Of a stretch of DNA of 64,000 nucleotides, positions 22,500-34,352 are shown one piece after another. Every line of letters begins with the position of its first letter. Position 1 is the first letter of the stretch. Source of the stretch: Nymphalis io (lineage: Eukaryota > Arthropoda > Insecta > Lepidoptera > Nymphalidae); assembly GCF_905147045.1 (NCBI RefSeq), contig NC_065904.1:8618001-8682000 (forward strand). The letters run 5' to 3'. The notes under the pieces are model-generated. The model saw nothing but the letters and a program-made list of their open reading frames with translations, ran no database searches and was not told the DNA's origin. Position numbers and translations under genes: made by a program.

Positions 22500-22615
22500 T
22501 ACAAATCGTGACCGCGTGGAATGGTAAGAATGCTAGCAGCATTTCCCCTTTGAATCGCAATTTCGATCCTCTGGACGAAAAATGAACCAGACCTCCTGTC
22601 ACCAGTAAGAGGAAA
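22500..22615 (+). repeat. Degenerate tRNA-like SINE remnant
   Basis: GACCGCGTGGAATGGTAAGA and a decayed B-box-like segment (AATCGCAATTTCGATCCTC) suggest an old SINE head. Weak. Confidence 0.3.
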
Positions 22616-22619
22616 ACAA

Positions 22620-24015
22620 ATAAGTAAATACAAAAGAATATTAGACAATTTTCAATATTTTAATATTCACGTATTATATAACATAGATATATATCTGACA
22701 TTAATAAAATATAATTGTCATTGGCAAAGCTATTTTTATGATACATATATAAATTTTTCTACTATAAAATGTCAGTATTTTTTTTGTAATAGAAGTATAA
22801 CAGACATTATTAAATATTACAATGTTTTATCAAATGTAAATCCAATTTCTCGAAAAGCTTGTAAACGGAGATATTAATATAAAATTATATAAGCAAAATG
22901 AAATTCCGAGGGAAATATTTTTAATAAACACGAGCCGCCTGACAAAGACTTATTCAAAGAGGAAGTTCTAATAAAAGACGTTATAATAAAAGCTTCCACA
23001 GGCTAAGAATGGCATTGCTGTTTTTATACTTCTGCAAATGAAATGTATTGAATGAATAACGAGATCATTTTTTTAAACTTTTATAGTCATTTCTATATAT
23101 CGTCTGTATTTAAACTAATTCTATTAAATATTTCAGATCCTAATCTACCATTTGCAGTAATAACGCATAAAGTATTTCCATGTACAATGTTTAAAAAAAA
23201 ATGGAATGTGTATTCGCTTCAAGTAATATTCATAAAATATACTAACTTTCTTAAGTCAAAATTACATTTCTTTATTCTGACTAAACGCTAAGTAACAAAA
23301 GTCTAGTACGACGTTAAAATGGCGGCGATGCCTACCATAAACTCCTTTACAACCAGTTTCTTACAAAAGAAAAAGTTTTCATTCAAAGGAAGTTTAAAAG
23401 CAAGGCAGACTGCGCGTTATTTGATACTGGCAACATTGAAAATTGGTTTTATTAATGCAATATAATTTTACTTTCAATACTTACACAATCATGGTCAAAA
23501 GGGGTCAGTAAATAATATATGATATTTTTTTAGCTTATTTTCAAGATTATTTAAGTATTTAATATTTATATTATGATGTTAGTTTGATCGTTTATTTCTT
23601 ATGAATGTTTTAATTAAAGCAATTCGAATTATTTAAAATATATTAACATTTAAACGCCGATTAGTATACTAAATGTCTATAATTTGTTATATAAATAAGC
23701 TATTATCGCTGTTAATCTAAAATAAATTGTTATTGGGATTTATCATTGTTTCAGATAGTAATATTTATTACACTAATATTGTTAATATAATAAATAAAAC
23801 ATTTATTTTATAGAGAGTATCAAAATCTACAATGTTATAGTTTATACTTTTATTCTAAATTATTTGTTTAAAATACAATTTATTAATAAAATATTTAGCA
23901 ATTTTTTTGTTGAAAAGATTAATTTAACAGATTAACATTGACATATTATATAGAAATATTCTATATTAATACTGATTATAGTTTGAGTAAACTTTTTCTT
24001 TTCGTTTCTCCCCCT
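22620..24015. other. AT-rich noncoding sequence
   Basis: No gene, repeat family or strong structure was recognised. Confidence 0.5.
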
Positions 24016-24345
24016 TCCTTCTTAAGTCCACGCGAGCTGGTTCTCGATGTCACCGCCTAACTGTGACATCAATTCCATCGCGCACAAAGAAATTTGGCAA
24101 CTCCTTTCTTTGTCGCACTACCAAAAAATGGAATTCCTTACCAGCTCACGTGTTCCCCTCCTCTTACAACCCGGGTTCCTTAAAACGAGGCGTGAAGAGG
24201 CATTTTGCGAGCCGGCAAGGCGGGGACGGCTAGCACAGAACATTCTTCCCGACTGTACTGGCCGTCGTCGCGTTTGGACTCTACTACCACTTACCATCAG
24301 GTGGAGTGGAGTCATTTGCCATCCCGGCGCATATAAAAAAAAAAC
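24016..24345 (+). mobile_element. Non-LTR retrotransposon 3' end (reverse transcriptase C-terminus)
   Basis: One frame reads FLCRTTKKWNSLPAHVFPSS followed by YNPGSLKRGVKRHF and a stop near 24234. This is the typical C-terminal tail of non-LTR retrotransposon polyproteins (R..WN.LP..VFP..YNL..FK..V). A short 3' UTR and an A tract at about 24333-24343 follow. The rest of the element is missing, which fits 5' truncation at insertion. Confidence 0.75.
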
Positions 24346-27300
24346 TAAGTCTAAAGGGTTACGTTCAAATCTGCAAATATTGAAAATCCCGTAAGTGATA
24401 AAATATTACGACAACACGGTTAAATATACGTATTTAAGAAATGCAAGCAAATTCTACTAAAATTTGCAATTATTAAATTTATTCGAACTCGCAACCTTTA
24501 CTTAACATTCACGAATTCTATTCACTGGGCCATATCATTCCTGAATTAAATTATGTATACATATTTGCTTAAAACTAAACTTAATGTAAACATTTGAATT
24601 TCGAAATGTTATACATTTTGAGACTAATTATATTAGCTTTGTGTATTTTGTTCGACGAAGTATACTTAAGCGTCTTCGCAATAACAAATATACTTATAAA
24701 ATGTTAGTCGTACTTTCACGAGTACGTTCTCTTATATCTTTATAAAACATGAACAAACATATTTTAAAAATATTTTTAGTTTATTCAAAACAATGCAAAA
24801 ACTCAAAATACAATTTTTTCGGTTAATCGGACCAAATGGTTAGCATTTGTGGCAAAATTACCAATGCATATAAATGTAATTTGTTTCGTGGTCGAAGTGG
24901 TTTAACTGTTTTAGGTGTGTTTATGTTTTACACATTTATTGGAATTTGGAATTGGAAACGCCTTTAACGTAGGACATGCCCTTAAATCGATAAGATGGAT
25001 ACTCAAAAATGTATTTCTTAAATATGATGGAATGCCGGAGTAACCTTAGATAAATATATAACATTAATGATGTATAAGAAATCGTAAATTTCAAAATAAA
25101 TTACAGTTTGATAAGCTAAAACTACACCATTTAAATAAGCTATTTTTGTCAAGAAATACGGCTAGTAATATACGTTTTGTTAAACTAGTGAGAAAAAACT
25201 CAGGTATATTTTTCGATAGGACCGACCCTACAGATACAGCTGTGAAGCATCTTCTCTAATGGGAAGTTTAGTTTTGGACTAAATATATTTTTTTTATATA
25301 TAATTATATAAAATTTTTAAAGGCAGTTTTTTCTTCTATTTTTATAATTTTATTAGATAGTCTATCTAGATATCGAGTTGAAACGAATAATTTACAACCA
25401 TTTTCATAGCATAAGGATAACCGAATTAGGATGGTTTTACGTGTTGATCGCTCTCCCTTGAATATAAAACATCGTGATTGACAGATCAATACTCAACTGT
25501 AGCCCGAAATAGGAATTGCAATTTGCTTATACGCTCATAATGAAGTTCTTTGTAAAAGAATTGTTGGAAAATCTACCAGGAGGGAAGGAAGCGACAGAGC
25601 AAAATGTATATTGGAGCATGTTAAATTCAACAAAGAGTAAGACATAGTAAATGAAATGGAATTTTTAATAATTAAAGACGAAAAAAGAATTACTGTTTAA
25701 GATATCAAATAAAATGGAAATCTTGCAATTTTTTTAAGGCAACTTACGTAGGACATTTTAAATGTTAATTCAACTTGAACTGTTGCTAAACTGTTTACAG
25801 TCGAAACTCATTGTCACATTTTGTGAACTACTAAAAAAAATTGTCTAAAGTAAAATTCTAAAGATAATTGACATGATAATTGACTGCTAAAACAACAAAT
25901 TAACTCTTCAAAAATATAAATCTATGAACAATGGATATATAAAAATTATAAAAAGTCATAAGAAAGAATTTATTTGTAATCCTAGTAATAAATGTTATTA
26001 CGTTTATTTATTAATAAGCTCGTGATACGTTATCTTTATCACTTCCTTTAATGAGACTATTTAATAAAATAATTTATTCAATATGTTTATTACCAATTAT
26101 TATTTATTAATTTACATATTATGTATGTATTTAAAAAATATATACTTTGATGTTTCTTTTTGATAAGAAAAATAACACGTTTGATAAATATATGTAATAC
26201 AATTAAAGTAAAATCTGAATTATATCAATAAAATTAATAATTCATATGAATAACTATCAGCATAACCTTATAAAATATTTTATTATACGCATATAAAAAT
26301 CAACAAAAACCCAAAGACAATTTCATATCATTACGACTTCAAGATGGCGCATACCGACGATAAAATCCCGTTCCAAAAATGTGGTAAATTTTGGCGCTGT
26401 AGCTTAATTCAGTTCGGAGAGAATTTCAAATCTGATTCATATCTTTGGACCAGGTTTCGTATTTATTTGATTTCCAAATCCGTTTTAATTTTAAAACGAA
26501 AAAAATTAAAATTTTAAATTGAAAAAAAAATACTCTACAGACTTAATATTAAAAGATATAAGATGCGTTCGTGAAAATGTTTTCATTTTGATAAACAATT
26601 CGTTGAACTAAATTACTGTTAAATCGTTAAACTAATAAATTTATAAGCTTCTTTCCCCTACAATACAAATATAAACAGCGATGCGAACACCGATTGCCCG
26701 TTTAAATCACCCTCGTTCCAGCACGAGTGGACGCGGCATCCGTGACCCCTCCGACAACGTGTTATTTATTCTCCTTTTGAACCTCTTTACGAACTCAATA
26801 TCGAAACTCGATTTTTCTCTCAGCTCGGGTAAGATAGAGGCGCATTATTACAAATGTTCCTTATACCATCGAGAGAAAATATCGACATTTCTAAGAATGC
26901 GTAAATAAATACGGTAAGTAGAATATAAATAAGACAGTCGTTTAAACTTATAAAATTTGCTCCTCGAAATATCAAACATAATGTAAATATTCATGATCCC
27001 TAGTCATATAAATATTTCCCGAGACAGCCGAGCGCGTTAATGAAACAAGATGCTAACTCGAGACTCACAAAACTCTAAAATTATTCAAGTCGCGTCTCGC
27101 GCGTCTTTGCGCTCAGGCTATTATTTCAAATTATTTTTAATTGCGTAAAAGCAAGCGAAAAACACAAGAACAGCACTTTGAGTTAATTACTCTCGCAATA
27201 AAGTATTCAAAGAGCTCCTCGAGACGCAGCGCCGTGCCTAATACAAATATTAAACCGTAACCTTTCCGCTTTAACAATTCTCGAAAAGAAAATGGACCGT

Positions 27301-27726
27301 GAAAATCGTAACACAACAATGGCTCGTAATGAAATCTCTTTTTTTACGGCTACGCCGGGCCTGAGCAATTTTAACCTCGTTTTCATTGAAATTCACATTT
27401 CATCCGAATAACAAAGGGTTGGACTCTTTGCGAAATGTCAATTGTGAGGAGGGTAGCCGGCCGATGTTCCTCCGTAGAATGGTTTCATGGATTGCGGACA
27501 GTGGACATGTAGGGTGACTGCACTATTTATACGGATACAGACGCGGCTGTACTCGTGTAGTGTACCTACCGCCGCCAGAGATACTGAATTATGCATGAGA
27601 GCCAACGAATGTTTTAAAAAGTTAACAAGGTTTTCCGAGGTTTTTCTTTGTTCTGCTATTTTACCAAGGAAAACAAATTGCCTTTATTCCGACAACACTA
27701 AAAATATGATTCATCTACGTGTATTA
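24346..27726. other. Noncoding intron sequence, GC-richer at about 26680-27600
   Basis: AT-rich to about 26650. After that a less AT-rich stretch, including short open frames, runs up to the transposon. No homology or splice structure was found. Confidence 0.4.
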
Positions 27727-29348
27727 CACTGGCCTCCAAAAAAATCGACCCACCTACATTTTTTGTAAAAAAGCTATCGTATGGTTTTAAACTACCACAT
27801 ATTTATATTTTTAAGATTGATAATGAAAAAATGCAATTGTAGGATTGTACAAAAACAGAAATAGTGCGCAAAAAATAGGTTTTTAGGTAAATATGTGACA
27901 AAACACGAAAACACAAAATTTTACGCAATTTTATTTTTTTGTGTACAAAAAGATTATGCCGTTTGTTTTTAAATTTGGGTGCCTAAATCTTACTTTAATA
28001 GGGAGTGTTTCCTCCTCTTGACCTAATCACTGCCTGCATACGCCTATAAAGTGTCCTGATTAGCTTTTTAATGTCTTCCTGTGGGGTCCGTTGCCATTCT
28101 TCAGTTAGGGCAGCTTCCAGTTGATTCAGGGTTTCTGGAATTGGATTTCGTGCTCGAACCGTACGTTTTAGCTGGTCCCAGAGGTGCTCTATCGGGTTTA
28201 AGTCCGGACTATTGGCTGGCCACTGCATAACTGGAATTTCGACTTCCCTGAGATAGTCTTTAACAATTCTAGCGACGTGAGGTCGTGCGTTGTCGTGCAT
28301 AAGTTGGAAATTATCCCCAATATATCCAGCGGAAGGCATCACATGAGGCTCCAGAATGTCCGTTATGTAAGTTTCAGCATTAACAGCACGATTACGGAAA
28401 AAAACCAGCTCTGTGCGTCCCGTCAAAGAAATACCTCCCCAAAACATTGTAGAGCCTCCACCAAATCGGACTGTTTCTCGAATGCAACACTGAGAGTAGC
28501 GTTCTCCTGGCCTTCGCATGACGTTACGTCGTCCATCAGAGCCTACTAGAGACATTCGGCTTTCATCACTGAACAATACTGTCTCCCATTGGTCCAGTGT
28601 CCAATCGACGTGCTGCCTAGCAAATTGTAGTCTTGCTTGTTGATGGGATGTTGTGAGTTTTGGTCCTGTTGCTGGCTTGTGAGGGGTTAAGTTTTGCTCT
28701 CGAAGTCTTCTTATTACAGTATTTTCACTCACAGATACTCCACGACTTTCTCGGAGTCTACCTTGAACGTCAACAGCCGAAAGATGTCGGTTTCTTAAAG
28801 ACGTCAAACCAATAAAACGGTCATCGGTCGGGTTCGTGACACGCCCCCTGCCAGATCCTGGTCTCCGGCGATACTCCCCAGTCTCCAAGTAGCGTTTGTA
28901 CACTCTTCGCACCGCTGAACGACTTAATTTTAGTGTTCTAGCCACATTTCGCTGACTTAACCCCTCATGAATAAGAGCTACGACTTGAGCAGCTTCTGCT
29001 TCAGTAGTATCCATTTTTTATGTTTAAACTTATTAAAATTATTGTTTCAACAAAGTTTCATACACTTAATCAATAATAAACATCGAACCGAGATGACTCC
29101 GCGTTAAGAACTGGAAATAAACTAACCATGCACTTTGTGCACAAAGTAACGTTTTCTTTCAATACTTTAAAAATATTCCAAATATCCTCAATAACACTTA
29201 CAACTCCTCCAAATCAATATCAAGTGGGTAATAAAATGTTAAATGTATGTCCCATAAGTAAAACAATCCACCTAGGTCGTCGCATAGTTAAGATAACAAC
29301 TTTGTAAGTAAAAAAATACGGCTGGGTCGATTTTTTTGGCGGCCAGTG
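27727..29348 (-). mobile_element. Tc1-like DNA transposon, apparently complete
   Basis: 1622 bp bounded by terminal inverted repeats that start CACTGGCC and share CCAAAAAAATCGACCCA, about 28 bp with two mismatches and a weaker extension. A TA dinucleotide flanks each end (27725-27726 and 29349-29350), the Tc1/mariner target duplication. It encloses a single intact transposase gene on the - strand. It sits in the giant sbb intron in the same orientation as sbb. Confidence 0.95.
27995..29014 (-). CDS. Tc1-like transposase (DD34E), intact
   Basis: 339 residues, the usual size for Tc1 transposases, without stops or frameshifts. The N-terminus has two helix-turn-helix modules (about residues 5-45 and 65-110) that bind the terminal repeats, joined by a basic GRPR-like linker PGSGRGR at about 52-58. 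The catalytic core has D150 in LFSDESRM, D241 in LMHDNARPHV and E276 in SPDLNPIEHLWD, with 34 residues between the last two (DD34E). The enzyme excises and inserts the element at TA sites. The start is ATG at 29012-29014, with DTTEAEAAQVV following. The intact frame and near-identical ends argue for recent activity. Confidence 0.97.
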   Translation of the reverse strand: MDTTEAEAAQVVALIHEGLSQRNVARTLKLSRSAVRRVYKRYLETGEYRRRPGSGRGRVTNPTDDRFIGLTSLRNRHLSAVDVQGRLRESRGVSVSENTVIRRLREQNLTPHKPATGPKLTTSHQQARLQFARQHVDWTLDQWETVLFSDESRMSLVGSDGRRNVMRRPGERYSQCCIRETVRFGGGSTMFWGGISLTGRTELVFFRNRAVNAETYITDILEPHVMPSAGYIGDNFQLMHDNARPHVARIVKDYLREVEIPVMQWPANSPDLNPIEHLWDQLKRTVRARNPIPETLNQLEAALTEEWQRTPQEDIKKLIRTLYRRMQAVIRSRGGNTPY

Positions 29349-29350
29349 TA

Positions 29351-31609
29351 GATGATGACGTTATGAATTATAAAATAAAGATGCTAGTGAAATATAATTT
29401 ACTACTCAGCCAAAAGCTGGTTATAAAAGAGTTATATGCACTTCGCAATACTTCGTTTTGTTTTATAATAATTTTTGAAGTCCATTTTGTATCATATTAA
29501 GATCACATTGAAAACATTATCACGAGTTAATCTCTTTGGTAAGGGAACAACAATTAAAGTGTAGTCCGACTAAAGTTGGCTTTTAGTGTAGCTCTAAAAG
29601 TTGCGGTTTCTCCGTACCGCAGGCTTTAGTGCGGATATCTAGCCGATAACAGGATTACCGCGCCCTCCCGCCTTGTTACCGGATAATTCGCACGCAAACT
29701 TCCTGGAACCCTCTACACGATACTGCTCTCCGGGTACTTTATTTGGACAGTTCTTTTGTAAAGAGAAAAAACACAACATTTTATTATTTTTAAGGTGAAT
29801 AAAATCCATTACATTACAGAAAAGTTAAGTTGCTATTCTTTTAAGTTAATAACAATTATGTTTCGTCACTTGGAGAACCAATTGACAGTATCATTAATAT
29901 TTATATTATAATAGTAGCAAATAAAGTTGAAACAGTTGACGGGAGTCGTGAAACCTTTACGACAGTATAAAATGGTAATGGATTAACTTGATCGCCGCAG
30001 TCGGCGTTTAACGAGCGACCTGAGCCAACTTCCTCAATAAAATAATAGTCTTTCGGCCTCGTACCCACGGGCATAAATACGGCTTTTAAAAAATATTAAT
30101 GATCTCGAAACACGAATACCTTAAAATAGCGGGGTCTCATTATCTTTATACAGCAATGAAATTAAAAAATTGATATTTGATTATAATTTTACTTTTTTTA
30201 TGGCCGTCCACTGATCTTGATTCATACGAATAAATATGTTATCATGCAAATAAATAAAATTACGATTATTTTAATTAATACGACTATCTCGTATCTCGCT
30301 TTTAAGTTTATTAAAAATTAACTTGAATTTGCTATTCAAAAGTCATTAAGCATCGCAATAAAAGAGTGCGCAACTGTCGAATTCAGCGAGCAAACAGAAA
30401 TAACGGCTAAGGTAACGAGAAATGATAGTTATGTTTCCGAGGGCGCGGACAACGAGGATCATAAGGGTCTAAATTGGCTGGCACTTTATGGAAATATGAT
30501 TCCGTTTATAGCCCGAATGATATTGTAATACAGCTCGGAGTTGGGGCGGAAACTAAATAAAATTTTTTTTTTTTTTTTATGCGGCAACGTGGTGCTGACG
30601 ACACGCGATTTACAATGTTTGCTATTTAATGTTTATTTTACGATGCTAGGCTACTATCGAGGTTTGTGGTTGCAACACATTACGTTTAAGACCTCTTTTC
30701 AATATTTATTTATTCTTAGAATATCTTATGTAGCTTGACGTAATAATTATTTTATTTTAAATAATTTATATTACAAACAAAATTTTATAAGTAGTTTAAT
30801 AGCTTAAAATTATTTTAATGTAATTATTTCGATATTTAAAAATACAAAAATGTTTTTTGATACAAGCAACACCTTTTCCGTTACGAAGATAATATAACAT
30901 CATATCATAATTTCCATAGCTTCTTGGAGCTTATATTTCTGCAAATTTCTCACGTACGCGTTCCTATCCGTAGTTTTATCTGCACCGTCATAACTATCAG
31001 ACATGCATTTTTATATATTTTTATATAAAAAGATATGATATGTAAAATCTAATGTTTAAAAATAAACGAGTTGTGATAGTTTTTTTTTTAAGTGTTACCC
31101 TAGTTAGATGTCGAGAACAGCAACTTTTAACATCTATTTAATATACATATATATCGTAGTATATATAAACGATTAAAAATAATATAAACGATTTGGGCGA
31201 AAATAAATAAACTTTTGAATTTATCATCGGTATTAAACTCATATATAATTTAAAAAGTCAAAGATGTATCTTAACGCAAAACTTATTAATTATTACAAAT
31301 AGAACGGTCTGTAGTAATTAAGAGTCCATTTCACGGCGTCCTCTTAAAATTCACTACGCGCTGGGGAGGTTCAAAGGCGAAATAATTAAAGGCTAGGGTA
31401 AGAAAATGCGGGGAGATCAAAGGAGGAAATCTCCCCTCGGATAAATAAAATGGTGCCAGGGATTTTCGTGTTTGCTACTGTCGCTACCTACGTCTGCTTT
31501 TACCAACGCGTCGAACCGCAATCTTTCTTATTATTAAATATTTTATTTGTGATGTCGTTAATCTATGAAGTTACATTCTTTATTAATCTTTATTTATTAT
31601 TACGCGCTA
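29351..31609. other. Noncoding intron sequence
   Basis: AT-rich, with a GC-richer patch at about 29560-29750 containing GCGCCCTCCCGCCTTG. No gene was recognised. Confidence 0.45.
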
Positions 31610-31610
31610 T

Positions 31611-31657
31611 AAATTATGTAATTACTTTAATTACTCATTAAAGTAATTACATAATTT
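31611..31657. repeat. Perfect 21-bp inverted repeat with 5-base loop
   Basis: Arm AAATTATGTAATTACTTTAA plus T (31611-31631), loop TACTC, then the exact complement at 31637-31657. It would form an uninterrupted hairpin in RNA of either strand. Confidence 0.95.
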
Positions 31658-31814
31658 AAATTTAAAAATTTTACTTTAATATTTTGCTGTTGAAAATATT
31701 AAATGTTTTTTTTACCTCAAAGCTATGTTAATCATTTAAACATTCTTTATGTAGACTTCTCTTAGCAAAATATACTAGATTTCTTTTGCAAATAATAAAT
31801 ACTTTTACGAACAA

Positions 31815-32010
31815 TCTGTGCCCCCAGCTTCGCTTACCTGGAATTGAGAATATGAAGGGGTCTTATTGTTACAAAAAATAGCTAACGTTACTTCTGGACA
31901 AAGTGGTTTTCTAATGGCTAAAGTATTATTAAAATCGATTCAGTCGTTTTAAAATTGATCGATTACAAACAAAGAAATCTTTCTGTTTATCACATTATAA
32001 TATAGATTGC
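31815..32010. repeat. Degenerate interspersed repeat fragment
   Basis: Begins CCCCCAGCTTCGCTTACC and ends around TTTATCACATTATAATATAG, the form of a common lepidopteran repeat (AGCTTCGC phrase, 'CATTCAGTCGTTTTAAAATTGAT'-like middle of fewer than 20 exact bases). A similar fragment is at about 35680-35830. Class uncertain. Confidence 0.4.
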
Positions 32011-32640
32011 AATTTACCTTTTAACGAACTACGTAACGTAATTATATTCAAAGGTAATGATAGTTAAATAACGTAAAGTTTTATGATTCTATTTGTATCC
32101 TGTGTTTATTTAACGGCTATATCAAATACAAAAATCTTTAATTGAACACACGGCTGCAATGCAATTAAAAGTGACAGTCCTAAATGAACTTGCAATTAAA
32201 TCCAACTGCGTTTTAACGACTATCCAATTATGTTTCCATTAAATTGTAATTACAGTATTTTCGATATAGATTACGCTGTATTGCTAGATATAATAAAGTT
32301 TCAACAAAAAGTACAACTTGTTAGTATTTTTAATTACAACGCAATGAAACATTTTTAAATATTTTCTTTATACATATTTATCTTGAACATTATATACAAT
32401 TATATAAAAATATTGTTATGTTATTAATGTAAATATGACATTATTTTATTTAATTAATGTATTTAGTACCATAGATATCTGACTTTGTAATCTAAATTTA
32501 TAATTTTATGGTTGGTTTTTAATAGATACTTTTTTGTTAGTGCGTAAATATTATTATTAGTCATCTTACCACATTTTTCAAAGCTATCGTACACCTGATG
32601 CCTAAACCGTGCCTACAGCACAAGTTATTAAATAACTTAC

Positions 32641-32675
32641 GACATCGTAGACTTACCTGAAAAGACAAAATTACA
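32641..32675 (-). promoter_or_regulatory. Candidate recursive splice (ratchet) site 1 of sbb
   Basis: On the - strand the sequence reads TTTTGTCTTTTCAG directly followed by GTAAGT (junction 32657/32656). This is a strong acceptor abutting a perfect donor, the consensus of zero-length recursive exons known from long Drosophila introns. Further donors, GTAAGT at 32640 and GTAAGA at 32569, lie just downstream and could define a transient exon. It is 15.96 kb upstream of the next sbb exon. Confidence 0.6.
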
Positions 32676-32879
32676 AATTAAAACAATTCGTGTCTATATA
32701 TATTTTGTCGCACTAAACTGTTTACATATATGCAAGTATATAAGTATATATATGTATTATAAGTTTATCTCAACGAATACAGCTCGTATGACATTATGAT
32801 CTGAGCGATATAATTTATTACTTTTGCTTATTACCTATGTCTATTTAAATCAAACATAGTTATATTATTCTACATCGAA

Positions 32880-33445
32880 TAAAGGGTTTTGGCTTTGACT
32901 TAGAGTTCAGGCGAAAACCCGGCTTTACAGGCTTTGCGAGGCACAGGAGTACTGTAGAGCTATTCTGTATGTAAAACACCAAACTCACCGCAGAAAACAG
33001 TCGTGATGTCAGAAAGTGATATTGCGACAAATAGTATATCAACATAAGTCGGTTGTCAACATAGAACAAACAAATAAGATCATGAATCAGATATCCTACC
33101 GCAAAACAGCAGTACTTGGTATTGTTGTGTTCCGGTTTGAAGAGTGAGTGAGCCAGTGTAATTACAGGCACAAGGGACATAACATCTTAGTTCCCAATGT
33201 TGGTGGCACATTTGCGATGTAAGCGATGGTTAACATTTCTTACAATGCCAATGTCTATGGGCGTTGGTGAGCACTTATCATCAGGTGGCCCATATGCTCG
33301 TCCGCCTTCCTATTCGATAAAAAAAAAAGATTTCTTACAGAATAGCACTGCTGTAAAGTTTTCCACATTAAAACCCCAATAACTTGTTTTTTATACCGCC
33401 CAGATTTGAACTCAGTACCTCGTGGGCTACAGTCTTATAAGTTAT
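32880..33445 (-). repeat. Old SINE (reverse), split by a younger repeat
   Basis: The left part (about 32880-33060) carries GGCTTTGCGAGGCACAGGAG. The right part (about 33345-33445) reads, in reverse, as a tRNA-like head with GAGTTCAAATCTGGGC. Family B sequence has inserted between them. Boundaries are approximate. Confidence 0.55.
33085..33332 (+). repeat. SINE-like family B, copy 3 (5' truncated, nested)
   Basis: Starts within the family at ATCAGATATCCTACCGC and continues through CGTTGGTGAGCACTTATCA to CCTATTCGATAAAAAAAA. It interrupts the older SINE at 32880-33445. Confidence 0.8.
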
Positions 33446-34067
33446 CCACCAGACAAACGGGGTATTTAAAACAACATCTCACATAATTTAGTTACGAACA
33501 AGTTAATACATATCTCATTACCAGTGTATCTAATTGAAATATTATCGTCAATTTTCAATCATATTCATTTGCAGTAAACGAATTGATTCAATTATATCCT
33601 TGAATCTTCATCATATATTTATTGGTTATATAAACCTATCATAAAATCAATCAACAAGCACCAATCGATATCAATTAAATTTTATAGGAGTAGCTAAATG
33701 GTAGCCGGTCATCGCGTCCGCTAAGAAATTCTATTTATAATTAATTTGCTTCGATTTTACAAGAGATGGATAGGTTATTGTTTATATTTTACAATATGTT
33801 ACGATTATTATCAAAGTAAAGTATCTGTAAATCATTTTTTTTAATTGGGATATTTAGAAGTATAAAGAACTAGTAATCGCGCGCGGTTTCTCTTGCGTGG
33901 TGGGGGAGCGGGTCGATTATTAGGTAAAAAAAGTAGCCTATATCTCTTCTCTAATAAGCGAAACAGACTAACAGATATAAAGACAGGTTATTTTTTATTA
34001 ATTTACGTAAGTATTTAATAACCAGTTTGCAAACAAGATGTATGTTAGATTCAACTATTGTATGTTG

Positions 34068-34352
34068 CATTAAAAATAATATTTGTTTAAGCCTGGTAAA
34101 GTTTTTGAGTCTGGCCATATTGATCGACAGTTATTTGTGAAAACTATCTATCGAAAACTTCATACATTTGAGTATGAAGGCAGCGAACGTACAATAGTTT
34201 TCTAGTCTTCGAAGAATAATATTTCTCTGAAGTAAATTTCTTCCTAAACTTGTAAGATCTGAAATGTCGTTCCTTTTTACACAAATAACTGTCGATCAAT
34301 ACGACCGGACTCAAAAACTTTACCAGGTTCAAACAAATATTATTTTTAATGT
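34068..34352. repeat. Long inverted repeat (foldback/MITE-like), 72-bp arms
   Basis: Arms 34068-34139 and 34280-34351 match at 67 of 72 positions as reverse complements, separated by about 140 bp. All five differences are transitions. An inner hairpin (CTTCATAC...GTATGAAG) lies in the spacer. No target-site duplication or coding capacity was seen, so this is a non-autonomous foldback element or a hairpin-RNA source. Confidence 0.85.

Noticed and set aside
24047..24394. 115-codon frame as a host gene
   Set aside because: Out of frame with the recognisable retrotransposon C-terminus in the same stretch.
31830..31850. A third AG/GT junction on the - strand (ATTCCAG|GTAAGC)
   Set aside because: It lies inside a degenerate interspersed repeat and has a weak pyrimidine tract, so it is probably chance.
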